64,000 nt of DNA from Armillaria gallica (taxonomy: Eukaryota; Basidiomycota; Agaricomycetes; Agaricales; Physalacriaceae). Under the pieces are notes generated by a model. That model ran no database searches. It had not been told where the DNA came from and saw only the letters and a list, made by a program, of their open reading frames with translations. The translations under genes and the position numbers were made by a program. How positions within the stretch are numbered: position 1 is the stretch's first letter; every line of letters begins with the position of its first letter. Positions 23,982 through 36,457 of the stretch are shown piece by piece. The DNA lies in contig JBANDB010000009.1 of assembly GCA_037576215.1 (NCBI GenBank), positions 2,790,001 through 2,854,000 of the forward strand, in the 5' to 3' direction.

Positions 23982-26900
23982 CCTTGTTGTGTAGTTTTGC
24001 TTGCATCTGTTTTTTTGTCTTCAATGTAATCTCAATACTCGGTGCTCAACACGTTGTTCATGTTGTTCCTTCACGTGGTCGCTCTCTGTTTCCTTTTTCT
24101 TCGACTCCGGCCTCTGCGCCCCTTCCCAAATTGTTGGTGTCCAGATCTTGACTGGCCCTTGAGTCTATCACCAGGAACATCCCTCTAATGGCGACGAAAG
24201 GCACCGCCTTCGACCTCGAACAGTTGCTCTACTTGGCTACAATCTGAACCTAAGCTTCCCCTGTCGATGCCCAGCGGTACCGATGATTGCTCTCGTAAAT
24301 CAATAGAACAGAGTGTTCCCATCGATGAACCAGTGTGTGATCATCCCTCAAGCTCCTAGTGCTGTTCTCTAGTTCCCCTCAAATCTTTTCCTGCGTCTTC
24401 ATGATCAGTAACGTTAACCGCTTCGGGTCGAGGACCCGCGTAAAGCCATAAAGCCCCCCAATTCTCCTGATCTACGCTGCGAATAGGTATGCAGTCCCTA
24501 CCCTGGAACCCAAGTCTTCATCCACTACGCTTCTCAAGCAATAGATATTAGAGATGATACTCCCGGATCGAATTAGACCCGGGTCGGCAGACGGTGCTTT
24601 CCCATCGCCAGACAAACACCGACTATACCTAGTTTCATTCAGTTCCAGATCCTGCTGCGGTACGGTCTCCGCCGTCTGGAGAAGATCAGTCCTCACACCT
24701 GCGGTACGTACCCAGGCCTCTTGAGAATTAGAAGGTGGGACCATGAGTAAGGGTTCACACACCACCAGCTTCCCTGTTCATGGGTAGCAAATCAGGACGT
24801 CTTCTTGGTCTTCTCATTCACTCACACACAGGAATAGCCAAGGCCTTGGCTACGCAAATACAAGCACCACCCTAGAGTTAAATATACCACAAGCCCTACG
24901 CTACGGTCCACCGCCTCTCCGTGATATTGCACATAGAACAGCAACACTTGCCTTCCTACTTACATACTCCAACAGCATGCCCTTCGCATCAAGATCCTCT
25001 CACGTACATCATACTCTGGTCTTTTGTCTTCTCTTGGTGGTGATGTGCAACTTGCCCTTGGAAACCGACAGGCCGTAACCCCGAATCACGGCAAGCTCAG
25101 CAATCAGTTCTAGGTGTCATAAGCTCCTCCGCACGCGTTGAATGGGTGTACAATGTTGATCCATATGTCCGCATACAGCTATAGAGTTAGAACGGCCCAT
25201 AGTCCGCGATATCGGGGGAAACGGGTGCAGATCGTCGTGTATACAGCGAACGGGCTACGTGGTCTGATCGTGACTTGAAATTTTCAGAACAGCTCCCAAG
25301 CGAGATCTGGGCTATATGTATCCGGATCGAAGAAATCGCACGTCGATCGAGGAATCCAGTGTAAGCAAGTAATGCGTTCTTAGATGGATCAGAATGGTTA
25401 CATCAGAGGGCATTATTCTGGTCAGATGAAGAAAATTTTCAGCTATTCATAGCCGATATTCCATTGTCTCTGTGAACCCTCCAGTTTTGAAAAGATTTAA
25501 CGCTAGTAAGGAGGGATACGGGAGAATACGGGGGAAGGTCCTGATGATCCGATACACAGCCACTTGATCCGATCGCTCACACACAAACTGCTATTTCCAA
25601 ATACAGAGATACCCTTTTATTTTGCTCCCTACTCCTCTCGATATTGAACGATTTACATTAGAACCACATGAAATCATACCTTGTAAGCGGCTGATAAAAT
25701 CAGCATCGTCTTCTAATTCTAGTGGGAAGCGATTTCTTAGTGGCGTTCGCCATATCCCGAACGTACGGACGCAACTTCACCGTCGATTTCCTCGGAACTC
25801 GCACTTCACCATCTTCTTCGATCGAAATAAAGTTGCACAGACCAGGGTACGTATTTCACTCACGTCTGTATGTGTGTCATATATCACGTTCAATTGCACT
25901 CCACCCGTTTGAAATATCAGCCAATAAATGAACTTCCACACATCGAGGCAGATCTTTCAATTTAAGTTTTCTGGAATATGATCATTCATCGCGAGGTCCC
26001 CGGATTAGGTATCCGAGCTGTAGCTTCTATCTATCTCGCAATCGGCACCCGAAGTGGACGACTCGAGAGGTCTAAGTATTTCATCCAGCTTTAGAACTTG
26101 GGCTCGTCGTAACGGCAAACCGTTATTGTCCAAGAGATTGAATTTGGAGGCTACTTCATTCCACGGCGACACTGTTATCTGACATCTCTTTACGCAAGAT
26201 CCGTACCGAATCTGCCAAACATACTACACCCCGGGCCCGGCAATCTTTTGAGAGATCGTCCATCCAATGTCAATCAAGCTACAGGCGGTTACAGACTGCG
26301 TATTCCGTAATGTGGCGAGCCTGGTGAGTGGTCGGTGCTTGAACGTGTACGCTTTTTGAAACTGGAACAGATAGCAGCTGATCTTGACTATGTCGTGCCC
26401 ACCGCAGCCGTGCTTTCTTGCACTGTCCCATTTTAATTCCATTCGAATGGATTCTAATGTTCCTGTGGCAGAACAGCGGCATGAACTCTGGTATACACTC
26501 TTGGCGCCGGGCGGGACCATGGCGGTGCTGCCGTAAATACCTTCCACATACTTCGTGTAGAATATATACATCGCCGCTAGTTATCATACTAATCATAATG
26601 ACGAAACATTGTCAAGATGCTCCAAGACCAAGACCAAGCACTACTGGTCCGTATTCGAACTTTATGAAAACACGCTCCGCCCACGAGCCCGCAAGAGGAT
26701 TTACGTTGTAAGTAGTAATAAATTCCGGTCATATTTACCGATTGGGATATCCGAGTTGGGTGGAGGACGGATCGAGGTTGCAGGTTGTTGCAGGCGCCCA
26801 ACTTGAGGACAATCAGGCATGTCATCATGCTGCTAAGTTATCGTTATATATAAGAACCCTGCAAGATCTAGATAATACTATATAGCACCACATTTTGAAG

Positions 26901-28370
26901 AGATAACCATCAATGTATCATAGATTGAGCGCCCCCGGCCTTATAAAACAAAATACAAATGAAAGGACACCAACTGTATGGACCTGAGCGCCCCAATCTC
27001 AACCCCTGATCTAGCGCAAAGCCACAATCGGTAAATATTTCGATTTTGCATCTTTCTCATAGGCCACTCGTACATGTTTGGAGCTCATTGGTATTTATTT
27101 ACCTTGCAGTCGCAAATTTCTATAGCTTGTATTGCGTCTACATGCCCCCATCCCCTTTCTTTTCTTTCCTTGTTGCTTGTTCACCACCAGCTGCAGTATA
27201 TTGATACGGAGAGAATTAAAGACGTCGATTTTTGGCTCCTACCTGAAGGGACTTCGATGCCAGTCGAAATGAAGTCGCTAAGCTTCCCCCATTCCTTCGA
27301 AGACCCCGCATATCCTTTTCGTACAAATTCCGCTCTTGAGAGTCACTTTCAAGGTAGTTTCCCTCAGAGCACTGCAGAGCGATTAGATAAAGTTTGGTCC
27401 GCATCACCGTAACATACTTGAGTTCTCCATGGATTCCGTGCATCACTGTCAGACTCCATCTAGGTGCAGGTGAGCTCTGTATTTTCCGCGGGGCGTAGCT
27501 TAAGCTTCCATGTATCCGAATACAAGGTGGGCAAGTCTCTTGAAATCCGGATCTCCAATGCTGATATCACTCGCGTACGAGTATTCTGATTGTGGCTTCT
27601 GATGCTCCCTGGAACCCCAATACTCCTTTCAAGGTTTGAACAATGGCTAAGTATCATTAGACCCTTTTCTTCGGAAACTTGCACTTCCCCTAGGCTTCGC
27701 TGAGATCCGTGGAAGCAGAGTCAGTTGGTTGATCTAGGGAGATCGATTTACCCCTTTCTCTCCATGTAGGGTATGGTTTGCAACGCCATTCTTTGCGATG
27801 ATCGCTTTTTACGCTTCTTATGACCTCAGTAAAACAGGACGCAACATATGTCATTGGATCTAAAATTTGCCTCGATAATCAACCTGAGAATCATTCAAGG
27901 GATGGAACTTTATCTCTTTAGGGTTGAGTAGTAGCATGTTTGTTACCGGAAGATAATCATACGGACCATTCCTCACTTTTAAGTTTGAGATTGACGATGT
28001 TCTCGTGTCTAGAATCCGGCAAGACTGAGAAAGCGGGACGCGTCATCAAAAAGGTGCAACACATGACAGCCAAAGGAATCTCAGAGGAATCAGCTAAGTA
28101 CTAATCACCTTGTCAAATGTAGGCGCCGCTAAGTCCGTTGTTGTGACGCAATCCTCCAATCTGGCCAACCTGACAGAAAATGACATAGTTACCTGCCTAC
28201 GACAACAAGCTGCGACCGTGCGTTTCACGCTAAGAAAAGGATTTCGATTTCGTCACAATTTACAACAAAGCAGCTAAGGGTACAATTCGTCTTTCTATAG
28301 AAAGATGGTATTAAGGTTCGTTTTACCAGCGTACTATAAATTAAGCGCACCTACTTCTCTATACGGTGGA
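23982..28370. other. Gene-poor region between SmB and pyruvate carboxylase
   Basis: About 4.4 kb, the longest gap in the window. Open frames are short (about 115 codons at most), scattered over both strands, and show no domain or consistent splice pattern. I found no tRNA, transposase or long terminal repeat. The first part will include the SmB 3' UTR. A long non-coding RNA or an eroded element cannot be excluded. Confidence 0.45.
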
Positions 28371-31300
28371 TTAGTGTACAATTTCGACGGTGAGATCGCC
28401 TTGGGCAATGGAGTCGCCTACACAAATACGTTGTTAGCTCCAGCAATACATGGGAACGACAGCGATGACATGCCTTCTTGAACAACAACCCGCTTGACGT
28501 GTCCAGAAACCGGCGCGGTCACTGCGGATTCCATCTATTATCGTTAGATCAGAAAATGTCACAAGTCGTCATGGATCACACTCACCTTCATGGCACTCAA
28601 CACTGCATACATGTTGTACTCAGCAAGCGGCATGGCTTGGCATATACAATTCACTCACCACAAACGGGGTCACCCTTCTTGATCTCTTGGCCTTCCTTTA
28701 CCCTTACCTCCACTACGACTCCGGACATGGGAGCGCCAACGGAACCTGGGTCCGTAGTCGCCTTCTCCCGCGACACGGTCTCAACAGCAGAATTCTTATC
28801 CTCCACGGACACGGCCCGGACCTAACATAAAACCATAGCACGTCAGCGGCACGCCTTCATCTAAGAAAAAGTCACAGGTACCTCTCCATTCACTTCGAAC
28901 CAGACGTCGCGTTGGGCACGCCCTTCGACTACCGGTCCGACGGCCATAAGACGGATGATCAAAGTCTTTCCCTTCTCAATAGAGATGTGCATTTCTTCGC
29001 CAACATCTGGACGACCCAAGAAATATCTCGTGGGAATGACACTGGGAACGCGAGTCAACACATGCGTCATCAATTCCTACCAGGAACGCACCTGAGATCA
29101 CCATATCTCTCAATGAAGCCTTGATACTCTTCAAACACCTAAACAACCTGGTTAGCACATGTCCCCGAAAACACGAATTCAGCATACTTTCGGGTACATC
29201 ACATACGAAGTAACATCAGCATCTGTGATATGTTTTCCGAATTTGCTTCGTAACTCCGCCTTGATCTTCTTGAAGTCCAGGGGTTCCATAGTTGCACCCG
29301 GACGGCCGTCAATTCTGGGCTTATTCCTGATGATTTGGGTGCGCAAAGGCTCGGGGAATCCTCCCACAGGTTGTCCCAGGTAACCTTGGAAGAATTCCAC
29401 GACAGATGATGGGAAGTCCAGATGCTCCGCACGTTCGAGAACATCTTTCTTGGTGAACGAGTTGGATGTCATCCATTGGGCAAAGTCGCCAACAACCTTT
29501 GATGACGGTGTAACCTTGGACGCAATCAGTATCTGTATTCAGGCCAAAGTGGCGGTACCACTCACCTTAATGATATTTCCACACTAGGGAAATCAATAAT
29601 CAGCGCATGTTACCGAGAACCATATGAATTTACCAGTTCGTTGGCTTCAATGTACTTCTGCTTGATGACTGCGCGATTGTCAGGACACAGGCTTCTGAGG
29701 GACGAACAGAAAACACTTGCCGGTCCATTGTGTCCCCAAGCCGAGCTGAGAAGCTTGGAACTAACACATGGCCACTTAATCACCATTGATGATTAGAAGG
29801 TTAATGAGTGCGTACCATGAGGTTGGTATATTGTCCACCTGGCATCTCGTGATCGAAGACACTCGAGTCGGAAGCCCTGACGTTGGCCTCAAAACAGCTA
29901 TACAGCATACGAACCTGACTCCAGTACAGGTTTAGTGCTTGAATGTCTTCGAACCGGATGCCTGTGCCAAGAGACGTTTGTTCGAGTGCCATACAAACGG
30001 CACCCATTGATGGTTGGGATGTCAAGCCCGACATGCCTGTCGCATAGAGAGGACGGCCCTAAGTTCAACCATACAACATAGAGAAATAAAACACACTGAC
30101 TGTCTATAGCAACGTCAACGACATCGGCACCTGCCGCAGCACAAGCAATCATGCTCGCAGCAGCGATACCCGCGGTATCGTGCGAGTGAACATGGATAGG
30201 AAGATCAGGATGTCTTTGCCTGATGGCACCAATCAAGCTTGAGAAAGAAAGGAAATAGTGAGCAGGCAATTCTTGGATGAGCACTGATGGACACTCACAT
30301 CTTGGCAGCCTCGGGCTTCAACAAACCGGCCATGTCTTTGACACCGAGAACGTGGATTCCTTCCTTGACCAATTGATCGACAAAGTCGAGGTAGTATTTC
30401 AGGGTATACTTGGTCTCCGTGGGACTGGCAACATCTCCACTGTAACAAACGACGGCTTCACAAACCCCGCCGGCCTTCTTCGCAGCATCTATGCCAAGTC
30501 TCATCTAAGAGGAGCATCAGAAACGGACCTTTTCTATGAATATCGACTGCTCACATTTTCTATTACGGAAAATTAAAGGCATCAGTGGGTGGACGCACAC
30601 GATTGCAATTATAAACTTACCAAAGTAGTTCAAGGAATCGAAGACACGGAAGATGTCGAGGCCATTCTCCACCGCCTTCTTGGAGAAGTCGTAGATAGCA
30701 TTATCGCTGAGGAACATTATAAGTTGACGGCATGGGAGATGATTGCGAAAATACACACGGATAGCTGGTGTAACCTACTCCATTGGCACCACGAACGAGG
30801 GCTTGGAATGGAATGTTGGGAACAAGCTTCCTCAAAGTCCTCTAAATGATCGATGTTATTGGAGCCAACTCCCTGCAAACTCTATAAACTTACCAATCGC
30901 TCCCAAGGGTCCTCGTACAGGAACCTCATCGCCACGTCGAACGTGGCACCGCCCCAACACTCCAAACTATAACAATTGGCCAGTGCGTAACTCGTTTCCT
31001 TGGCAATGTTGACCATATCAATAGTCCTCAGTCGGGTAGCAAGCAAAGACTGGTGGGCATCGCGCCAGGTAGTGTCCATGATAAGAGTTCCTGGATATTC
31101 ACGAACGGCCTTCGCGAATGCCTCTGGACCTTTCTCCACGATGATGTTTCTCCAACCAATCTCACAAGGATATGTGGTATCGAGGGGTGCTCCATTGAGA
31201 GGGTCTTCGCGGTTTTGGAATTTAGGGATAACGACGTCGTCTTTGAGACCTGGTTCACCCTTCGGAAATCCGTCGTTAATGGTTCATCATGGAGAAACTA

Positions 31301-33343
31301 GGGAAGGCGCTTACAGTTTGTCCTTTAATAGAGCTGCCATTGACAGCAAGGTCTCCAAGATAGGCAAGCAGTTTTTGGGCACGGTTTTGACTTTGAACCA
31401 GCTTGAAGAGGTCGGGGGTATCGTCGATGAACTGAGAAGAAATTTGAATTTGTCTATACCTCCCCACAGAATCATCTTACCGTGGTCCAGGTCTTACCGC
31501 CAATGAAAACGTCATGCGTGAGCAGCCGGAACAGGAAGGGAATGTTAGTCTGGACAAACGCGTTATCGAGGCAAATTCAAATAGGCGCATCGGAACAAAC
31601 CTTGACACCACGGATTCGGAACTCCACAAGAGCTCGAAGCATCTTTCGTCGGGCGACTTCGTAGGTCGTACCGCTGACGGTGCATTTCACCAGTAAACTG
31701 TCATAGTGAGGCTGAAAACTAGTGAGCCGCATCCGAATCACATTCCAGTGTACTCACAGTGATTTGGGCACCGGCAAAGCCGGATGATGCATCGAGACGA
31801 ATACCGTTACCGCCCGCACTTCGGTACACTTCAATTTTCCCGGTATCGGGTTGGAAGTTCTGCGCCGCATCTTCAGTTGTAACTCGGCACTGTATAGCGA
31901 ATCCACGTTTGGTGATTGCGTCTTGGGTAAGGCCAAGCTGTGGCAATGTGGCACCCGCCGCAATTTGGATTTGTGCGGCAACGATATCGATGCCCGTGAT
32001 CTCCTCTATAGACAAACTATAAGTTGGATCAACAATCTCAACAGTAAATGACGCACCAGTGATCGTGTGTTCCACCTGAATACGCGGGTTGATCTCGATG
32101 AAGTAGTGCCTCCCCATCTGGTCAACCAAAAATTCTGCTGTTCCCGCATTTCTGTACCCAACGCTCTTGGCTAGCTTGATCGCGTCGGCCAGAATGGCTT
32201 GTCTGACTTCCTCGGGGAGATGGGTAGCAGGCGCCACCTCCACAACCTTTTGATGCCGTCGCTGTACGGAGCAATCACGTTCGAAAAGGTGGATTGTGTT
32301 GCCCTGGGCATCGGCCAGGAGCTGGACTTCAATGTGACGGGGGCGTTCGAGGAAACGTTCAATGAACACGGTTCCATCACCGAAAGCAGACTTGGCTTCA
32401 CTGACGGCACGCTCGAACGAAGACTCAAACTCGGATTGCTCCCGTACGACACGCATACCACGACCTCCACCTCCCATGGCTGCCTTGATAATGACTATGG
32501 ATGGAAATGAGAACTTGTCCCGGTCATATGCGAAGAAAGGAACGCACCTGGGAACCCGTATTCTTGAATGAACGCGGCACCCTCTCGGTAAGACTCGACA
32601 GGCCCTGGCGTTCCGGGAACAACAGGAACACCACATTTAATGGCTATTCGACCATCAGCGACGAAATTAATGACCCAACGAGATTAAAAAACAAGACGCA
32701 CCAAGTGTTCGGGCTTTGGTCTTGTCGCCAAGACCATCGATTACTTCTGGAGAAGGTCCGATGAAAGCAAGGCCAGCTTGTTCAACCTTCCTCGCAAATT
32801 CTGCGTTTTCGGAGAGGAAACCATAGCTGTGATCGGTGATAAGAGATTGGTATTACCCCAAAAGCTGTTAGGCGTACCCGGGATGAATCATATCAACGCC
32901 GTGTTCCAACGCGATTCTGATAATATCGTCCTGGGCCAAGTAGGCGCCAACAGGAGTTAGACCCTTTCCAACTTGGTAGGCCTCGTCGGACTGAAAGCGA
33001 CCTTAAGTGAAACTGCCAGACGGGTCTCAAGGAGAGCATACCTTCTGACGATGCGCCGATAAGCGATCCTCATACGAGTAGATGGCGACAGTGTGCATTG
33101 CCAGTTCGTGAGCGGTACGGAAGACACGGATGGCGATTTCCTAGATGTGTTAGGTCATGACGGAGTCGCTGAAGGAATACAAGCTGAACATACGCCTCTG
33201 TTTGCGACGAGAATCTTGGTCAATGGCCCGGAATGACCAGCCGACTTCCTCCTCATCGTCTGGATGGAATGAACGGGCGTCCCCGGGGCGCTGGGGGTGC
33301 CAGCAAAGATTGGGGCGAGCCTTGGGGGATGAAGGGTGGTCAT
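28371..33343 (-). CDS. PYC: Pyruvate carboxylase
   Basis: The start at 33343 ([15 protein letters not shown]) leads into [10 protein letters not shown], then after an intron [20 protein letters not shown], the biotin carboxylase start. This domain also shows [16 protein letters not shown] (ATP loop), [19 protein letters not shown] and [17 protein letters not shown]. The carboxyltransferase has [43 protein letters not shown] and [15 protein letters not shown]. The biotin carrier domain has PMSGVVVEV and SAMKMESAV, with the lysine encoded at 28586-28588. The stop is at 28371-28373. The enzyme makes oxaloacetate from pyruvate and bicarbonate using ATP, and is cytosolic in most fungi. There are about 15 introns. 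The last one appears to be GC-AG, and the lysine is on a 17-nt microexon. About 1190 residues, normal for the family. Confidence 0.96.
28418..28473 (-). other. Apparent GC-AG intron, last intron of pyruvate carboxylase
   Basis: Read on the minus strand, the exon ends CAAGAAG, the intron begins GCATGTC and ends GTGTAG, and the next exon begins GCGACTCC. Only the GC donor keeps the conserved [10 protein letters not shown] frame; the nearest GT donor throws the last exon out of frame. AG|GC is the usual context of GC-AG introns. Confidence 0.75.
28586..28602 (-). other. 17-nt microexon carrying the biotinylated lysine codon
   Basis: Minus-strand exon TGTTGAGTGCCATGAAG lies between an acceptor ending TGCAG and a donor GTGAGT. 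It completes VLSAMK; the next exon (28474-28534) starts ATGGAATCC (MES). The flanking introns are 66 nt (28603-28668) and 51 nt (28535-28585). Confidence 0.75.
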
Positions 33344-33830
33344 GGTAAGGAATCAAGATGGGAAACGAAGGAAACGACGCGTTGCGAGAGGATAAAGGCG
33401 TCAAGAAGGCAATGCGAGATGATGGTGGTCAAAAGGAACTCCGAGACACCGTTGGGGTAATATGGTATCGGGCCTCTTGTGGCAATACTGATGGCGATCT
33501 GATCAAAATTATGATCTAATATTAAAAAATAAGGTCTCTTTGTGCCAGCGTCCACTCGTTCGACGGCAATAACGCGGTTTCCCCGCATCATCTCCACGTC
33601 TGCCAGCTTTGTATCCTTACCCGTCTCTTCGGCACAGTGCGTTGCTATAGATTGGTATCCGACATATATACGCGACATGAGAAGCCGCAAGGGAATGATA
33701 GAAAATTGGAAAGCCAAGGAAAAACTGGATTGATAGCCTTAGGGGAACCTCGCGGTCCGGACTGGCCAGCATCGTGCTAAACATCATGCGCGAAGCCGCG
33801 CCGCCGTTAGGAGTATCTCGCACATCCTTC

Positions 33831-33850
33831 GGGTCAGCTGGGGTCAGCTG
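33831..33850. repeat. 10-bp tandem duplication upstream of pyruvate carboxylase
   Basis: GGGTCAGCTG occurs twice head to tail, about 490 bp before the pyruvate carboxylase start. The core CAGCTG is an E-box-like palindrome. Any regulatory role is only a suggestion. Confidence 0.7.
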
Positions 33851-34193
33851 GGGATCGATATAATATTTAGGGAAATATTGGAGTGTCGCATCTTGCCCGA
33901 TACAGAGTCGGAGAACTACCCTACTTTCCCCGTCACGTCTTAAGCCTCAGGGCAAGGAACGCATTTCTTCAGGGGATTTGAGAGCGACGCGTTCATACTG
34001 TGAAGCTTAGTTGACATGAGTATCAAGTTCATCGACATCGCACGTTGCTAACTTGGTAGAAATTTACCGGCCTTAAAAATACGAAAGATAAGAGATAAAC
34101 GGAGTCAAATGAACCCGCCACACGCGAGTCTCTTCGTTCCACGCAGTCATGTTTTGCACCCGAATACTCCACCCCCGGAAGGAATATACATGT

Positions 34194-34630
34194 CTATGCA
34201 TGCCAGTAGACACCGAGCATTGCTTGGCTGCCAACGACGCACTTGTAGGCGATAAAATAGTACCGCTCCGCTTTGATGATTGGCGAGTCCTTGAAGGCTT
34301 GGGGGTGCAGGCAGTGCCTCATCGTATGGAAATTTCACTTCCCCGAACAGCTGCGCAGGCTAAAGTCTTTCATTCAATTGGTCGCTTTCTAGTTTAGTTT
34401 CAACAGCCGTCAAACTCACCATATGATATAAGTAGTGACTGCAATGAAGCGTGTCAAGTTCCGCGTCCAAACATTTGTAATGGGACCAGCGTTTCGTGAG
34501 TTCCCCGGCCTCGACCAAATCTTTCTTTCTTTCCTCCGCCGAACTATGTAGCTTACACCAACACGGGATCTGTACTACGAGTCTAGCGTCTACAACGTAA
34601 TCCCTCACATTGGACTTACGTCTGCCCCAT
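34194..34630 (-). CDS. Possible small two- or three-exon protein, unrecognised
   Basis: Two open segments flank a good intron (donor GTGAGT near 34422, acceptor ACTTTAG near 34363). The upstream piece reads AEERKKDLVEAGELTKRWSH and KCLDAELDTLHCSHYLYHM. The downstream piece, in one frame, reads RHCLHPQAFKDSPIIKAERY and YFIAYKCVVGSQAMLGVYW before a stop at 34194-34196. Their composition looks like real protein, with several Cys, Tyr and His. I could not find a start codon in the right frame; the ATG at 34630 reaches a different frame. A decayed gene or chance open frames are equally possible. Confidence 0.25.
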
Positions 34631-35058
34631 GCGCAACCCCGTTAAGGATTCACAAGTGGGATAAATGACATATATGGCTCTAATGAAATACTGCTCGGCT
34701 GCCAGAGATAGATAGTGTCTCGACGTCATTCATGCCCATAGGTCCATAATTCATGTCTCTTTCGTAACGTTTTTTTATCTACGTTCATTCAATCAACTCA
34801 AGCACCCCCAGCATACAAATAGTACGATAATTATCGATTTTCATTCAAAGATCAACATTTGAATACAGTGGGAGGCCATCCAGGCTAATAAACAAGATCT
34901 ACGATAGGTATAGATAAGTTCGGAAGCTACAGCGTTAGAGAGGTGAGCGGAAAAGCTATGGATACATGTAAGACGTGGCGGATAGATATGCTATAACAAG
35001 AACAGTAATTGAAAGCAAGGATGAACACATGAAAGGAAGAGTAAAAGTCCTTGTGAGG

Positions 35059-36457
35059 TTAATTATTGGCAAATACACCGAAATCAGGTACGGCACCCAA
35101 CGACATTTCCTCAGCGTTGAACAGGATATCGCTCAACGAAAACCTGCCGCCAGAGAGCGTCATCCTCGACCACTCGTCGCTAATCTGCTCCCAAGATCGC
35201 CCAAAGTGCGACGAAATGGAGAGGCGCGTCTCTTGGGGCACCATGGCCACGTCATGGATGTCTGCAAGAGACATCCTCTGCTCCTTGGGCATCCACTCAA
35301 AGGCTGGCATCTGAGGTTGGGGAGCAAAAACTGGCAGCTCCTCAGGACCTGGAGAAGATGCCTGGGAAGAGCTGCCTTGGGATGATCCATGCGAGGAGGA
35401 ATAAACCGACGACGGTGCCAACGACGGAGGAGGGCAGTCGAAAGGACTGTAGTCGACTTGCTCGAACGGAGAAACGGAGATATGATGGAAGCCTGGCGCA
35501 GGTTCTTGACAAGTGGTAGCGAAGGGGTTAAGGTGGGAGAAGAGAGACGTGTTGACTTCGGGGAGGGTAGGCGCCGGGTAGTTCGGTTCGAATACCGGAG
35601 GCGGGTAGGGAAGGTACACGAAGGGCTGAGTCGAAGAAGGACGGCGAGGAAGACCTGAAGGCAGAAGGGACGGGAGTTGGATAGGACCTCCCGCGAAGTC
35701 TACGTCAGGCGGGACGCTCGAACTCCTACGGCCAATGAGACCCAGGGTGAGCCGTGTTTGATCCAATTGACGTACAGCCTCTGCGAGTTCGTCACCTTTC
35801 TTCCCACCGAGTAGGAGTGAGGCAACGTCCTCGCAGCGCTTCTCGTCAACCTCAGCCGGGCGCTGCTTAGGCGCCGACGACTTCTTGCTCTTGGTCGACT
35901 TGGTCTTGCCCTTACCCTTCGCCTTGGACTTGTTGTGTATGGGGCGGAACTGGTAATCGGGATATTGCCTTTTATGGCGAGCTTTCTCCTGGCGAGCGCG
36001 GGCTTCCCACTTTTTCTTCTCGTTAAGAGGCAAGCCGTGCCAGATGCCGCCTGGGAAAATATAAGATAAATCAACGACCATAGCAATAAAACGTACCGAT
36101 GATCTTAGATAAGCTCCCGTGGTTAGTTTCGATGCTACCAGGGATGTGCTTCTGGCGCACGAAGTCGGCACGGAAGAGCATGAATGCATTGGCTGGGCGA
36201 GGGACGTGGTTCGGGTCCCTAGACTTGCCTTTTCGTTTGGGCTCGGGGCGCGGATCTGTGCTCGCCGGGAACAACATTTCTTCATCCTCACCCATCACAG
36301 CATCGTCATCCTCAGGCTGGTCGTACGAGACGGGGGTCACATTGGGTGCAAACGATATCTGCTGATTCGGTTGGCCACGAGCACCGTAGGAGCCGCGTGA
36401 TGCTACTGAGCGTCTGCGAGAAGAACCGATGGAGATGCTTAGGCGATGGCGAGACAT
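35059..36457 (-). CDS. HMG-box (MATA-HMG type) transcription factor
   Basis: I start at 36457 (MSRHRLSISIGSSRRRS); the in-frame ATG 69 bases upstream adds a hydrophobic, unlikely leader. One intron of about 47 nt (near 36050-36096) splits the HMG box. That box reads HVPRPANAFMLFRADFVRQK, then GSLSKIIG, and after the intron GIWHGLPLNEKKKWEARARQ and EKARHKRQYPDYQFRP. This is the sequence-specific class of HMG box seen in fungal mating and sexual-development regulators such as Ste11/Prf1-like proteins. A lysine-rich run follows (KSKAKGKGKTKSTKSKK, probable nuclear signal), then a long Pro/Ser-rich region. The C-terminus repeats RMSLADI, RLSISS and RFSLSDI. Its targets cannot be told, and there is no mating-type homeodomain gene nearby. 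Confidence 0.88.

Larger units (their letters stand above)
33344..35058. other. Pyruvate carboxylase upstream region
   Basis: About 1.7 kb between pyruvate carboxylase and the HMG-box gene, both on the minus strand. It holds a 10-bp tandem duplication (33831-33850), an AT-rich TATA-like patch near 33857 and a possible small gene at 34194-34630. An open frame at 33340-33717 (-) has no recognisable content. Confidence 0.45.

Noticed and set aside
12193..33343. A pyruvate-centred gene cluster (serine dehydratase plus pyruvate carboxylase)
   Set aside because: The genes are more than 13 kb apart with RhoGAP, SHR3 and SmB between them; nothing suggests co-regulation.
33340..33717. 125-codon open frame upstream of pyruvate carboxylase (-)
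   Set aside because: No recognisable motif; it overlaps the expected 5' UTR and ends at the carboxylase start region.
35389..35658. Open frame opposite the Ser/Pro-rich part of the HMG-box gene
   Set aside because: Arg/Glu-rich complement of the coding strand; no start context or splice pattern.
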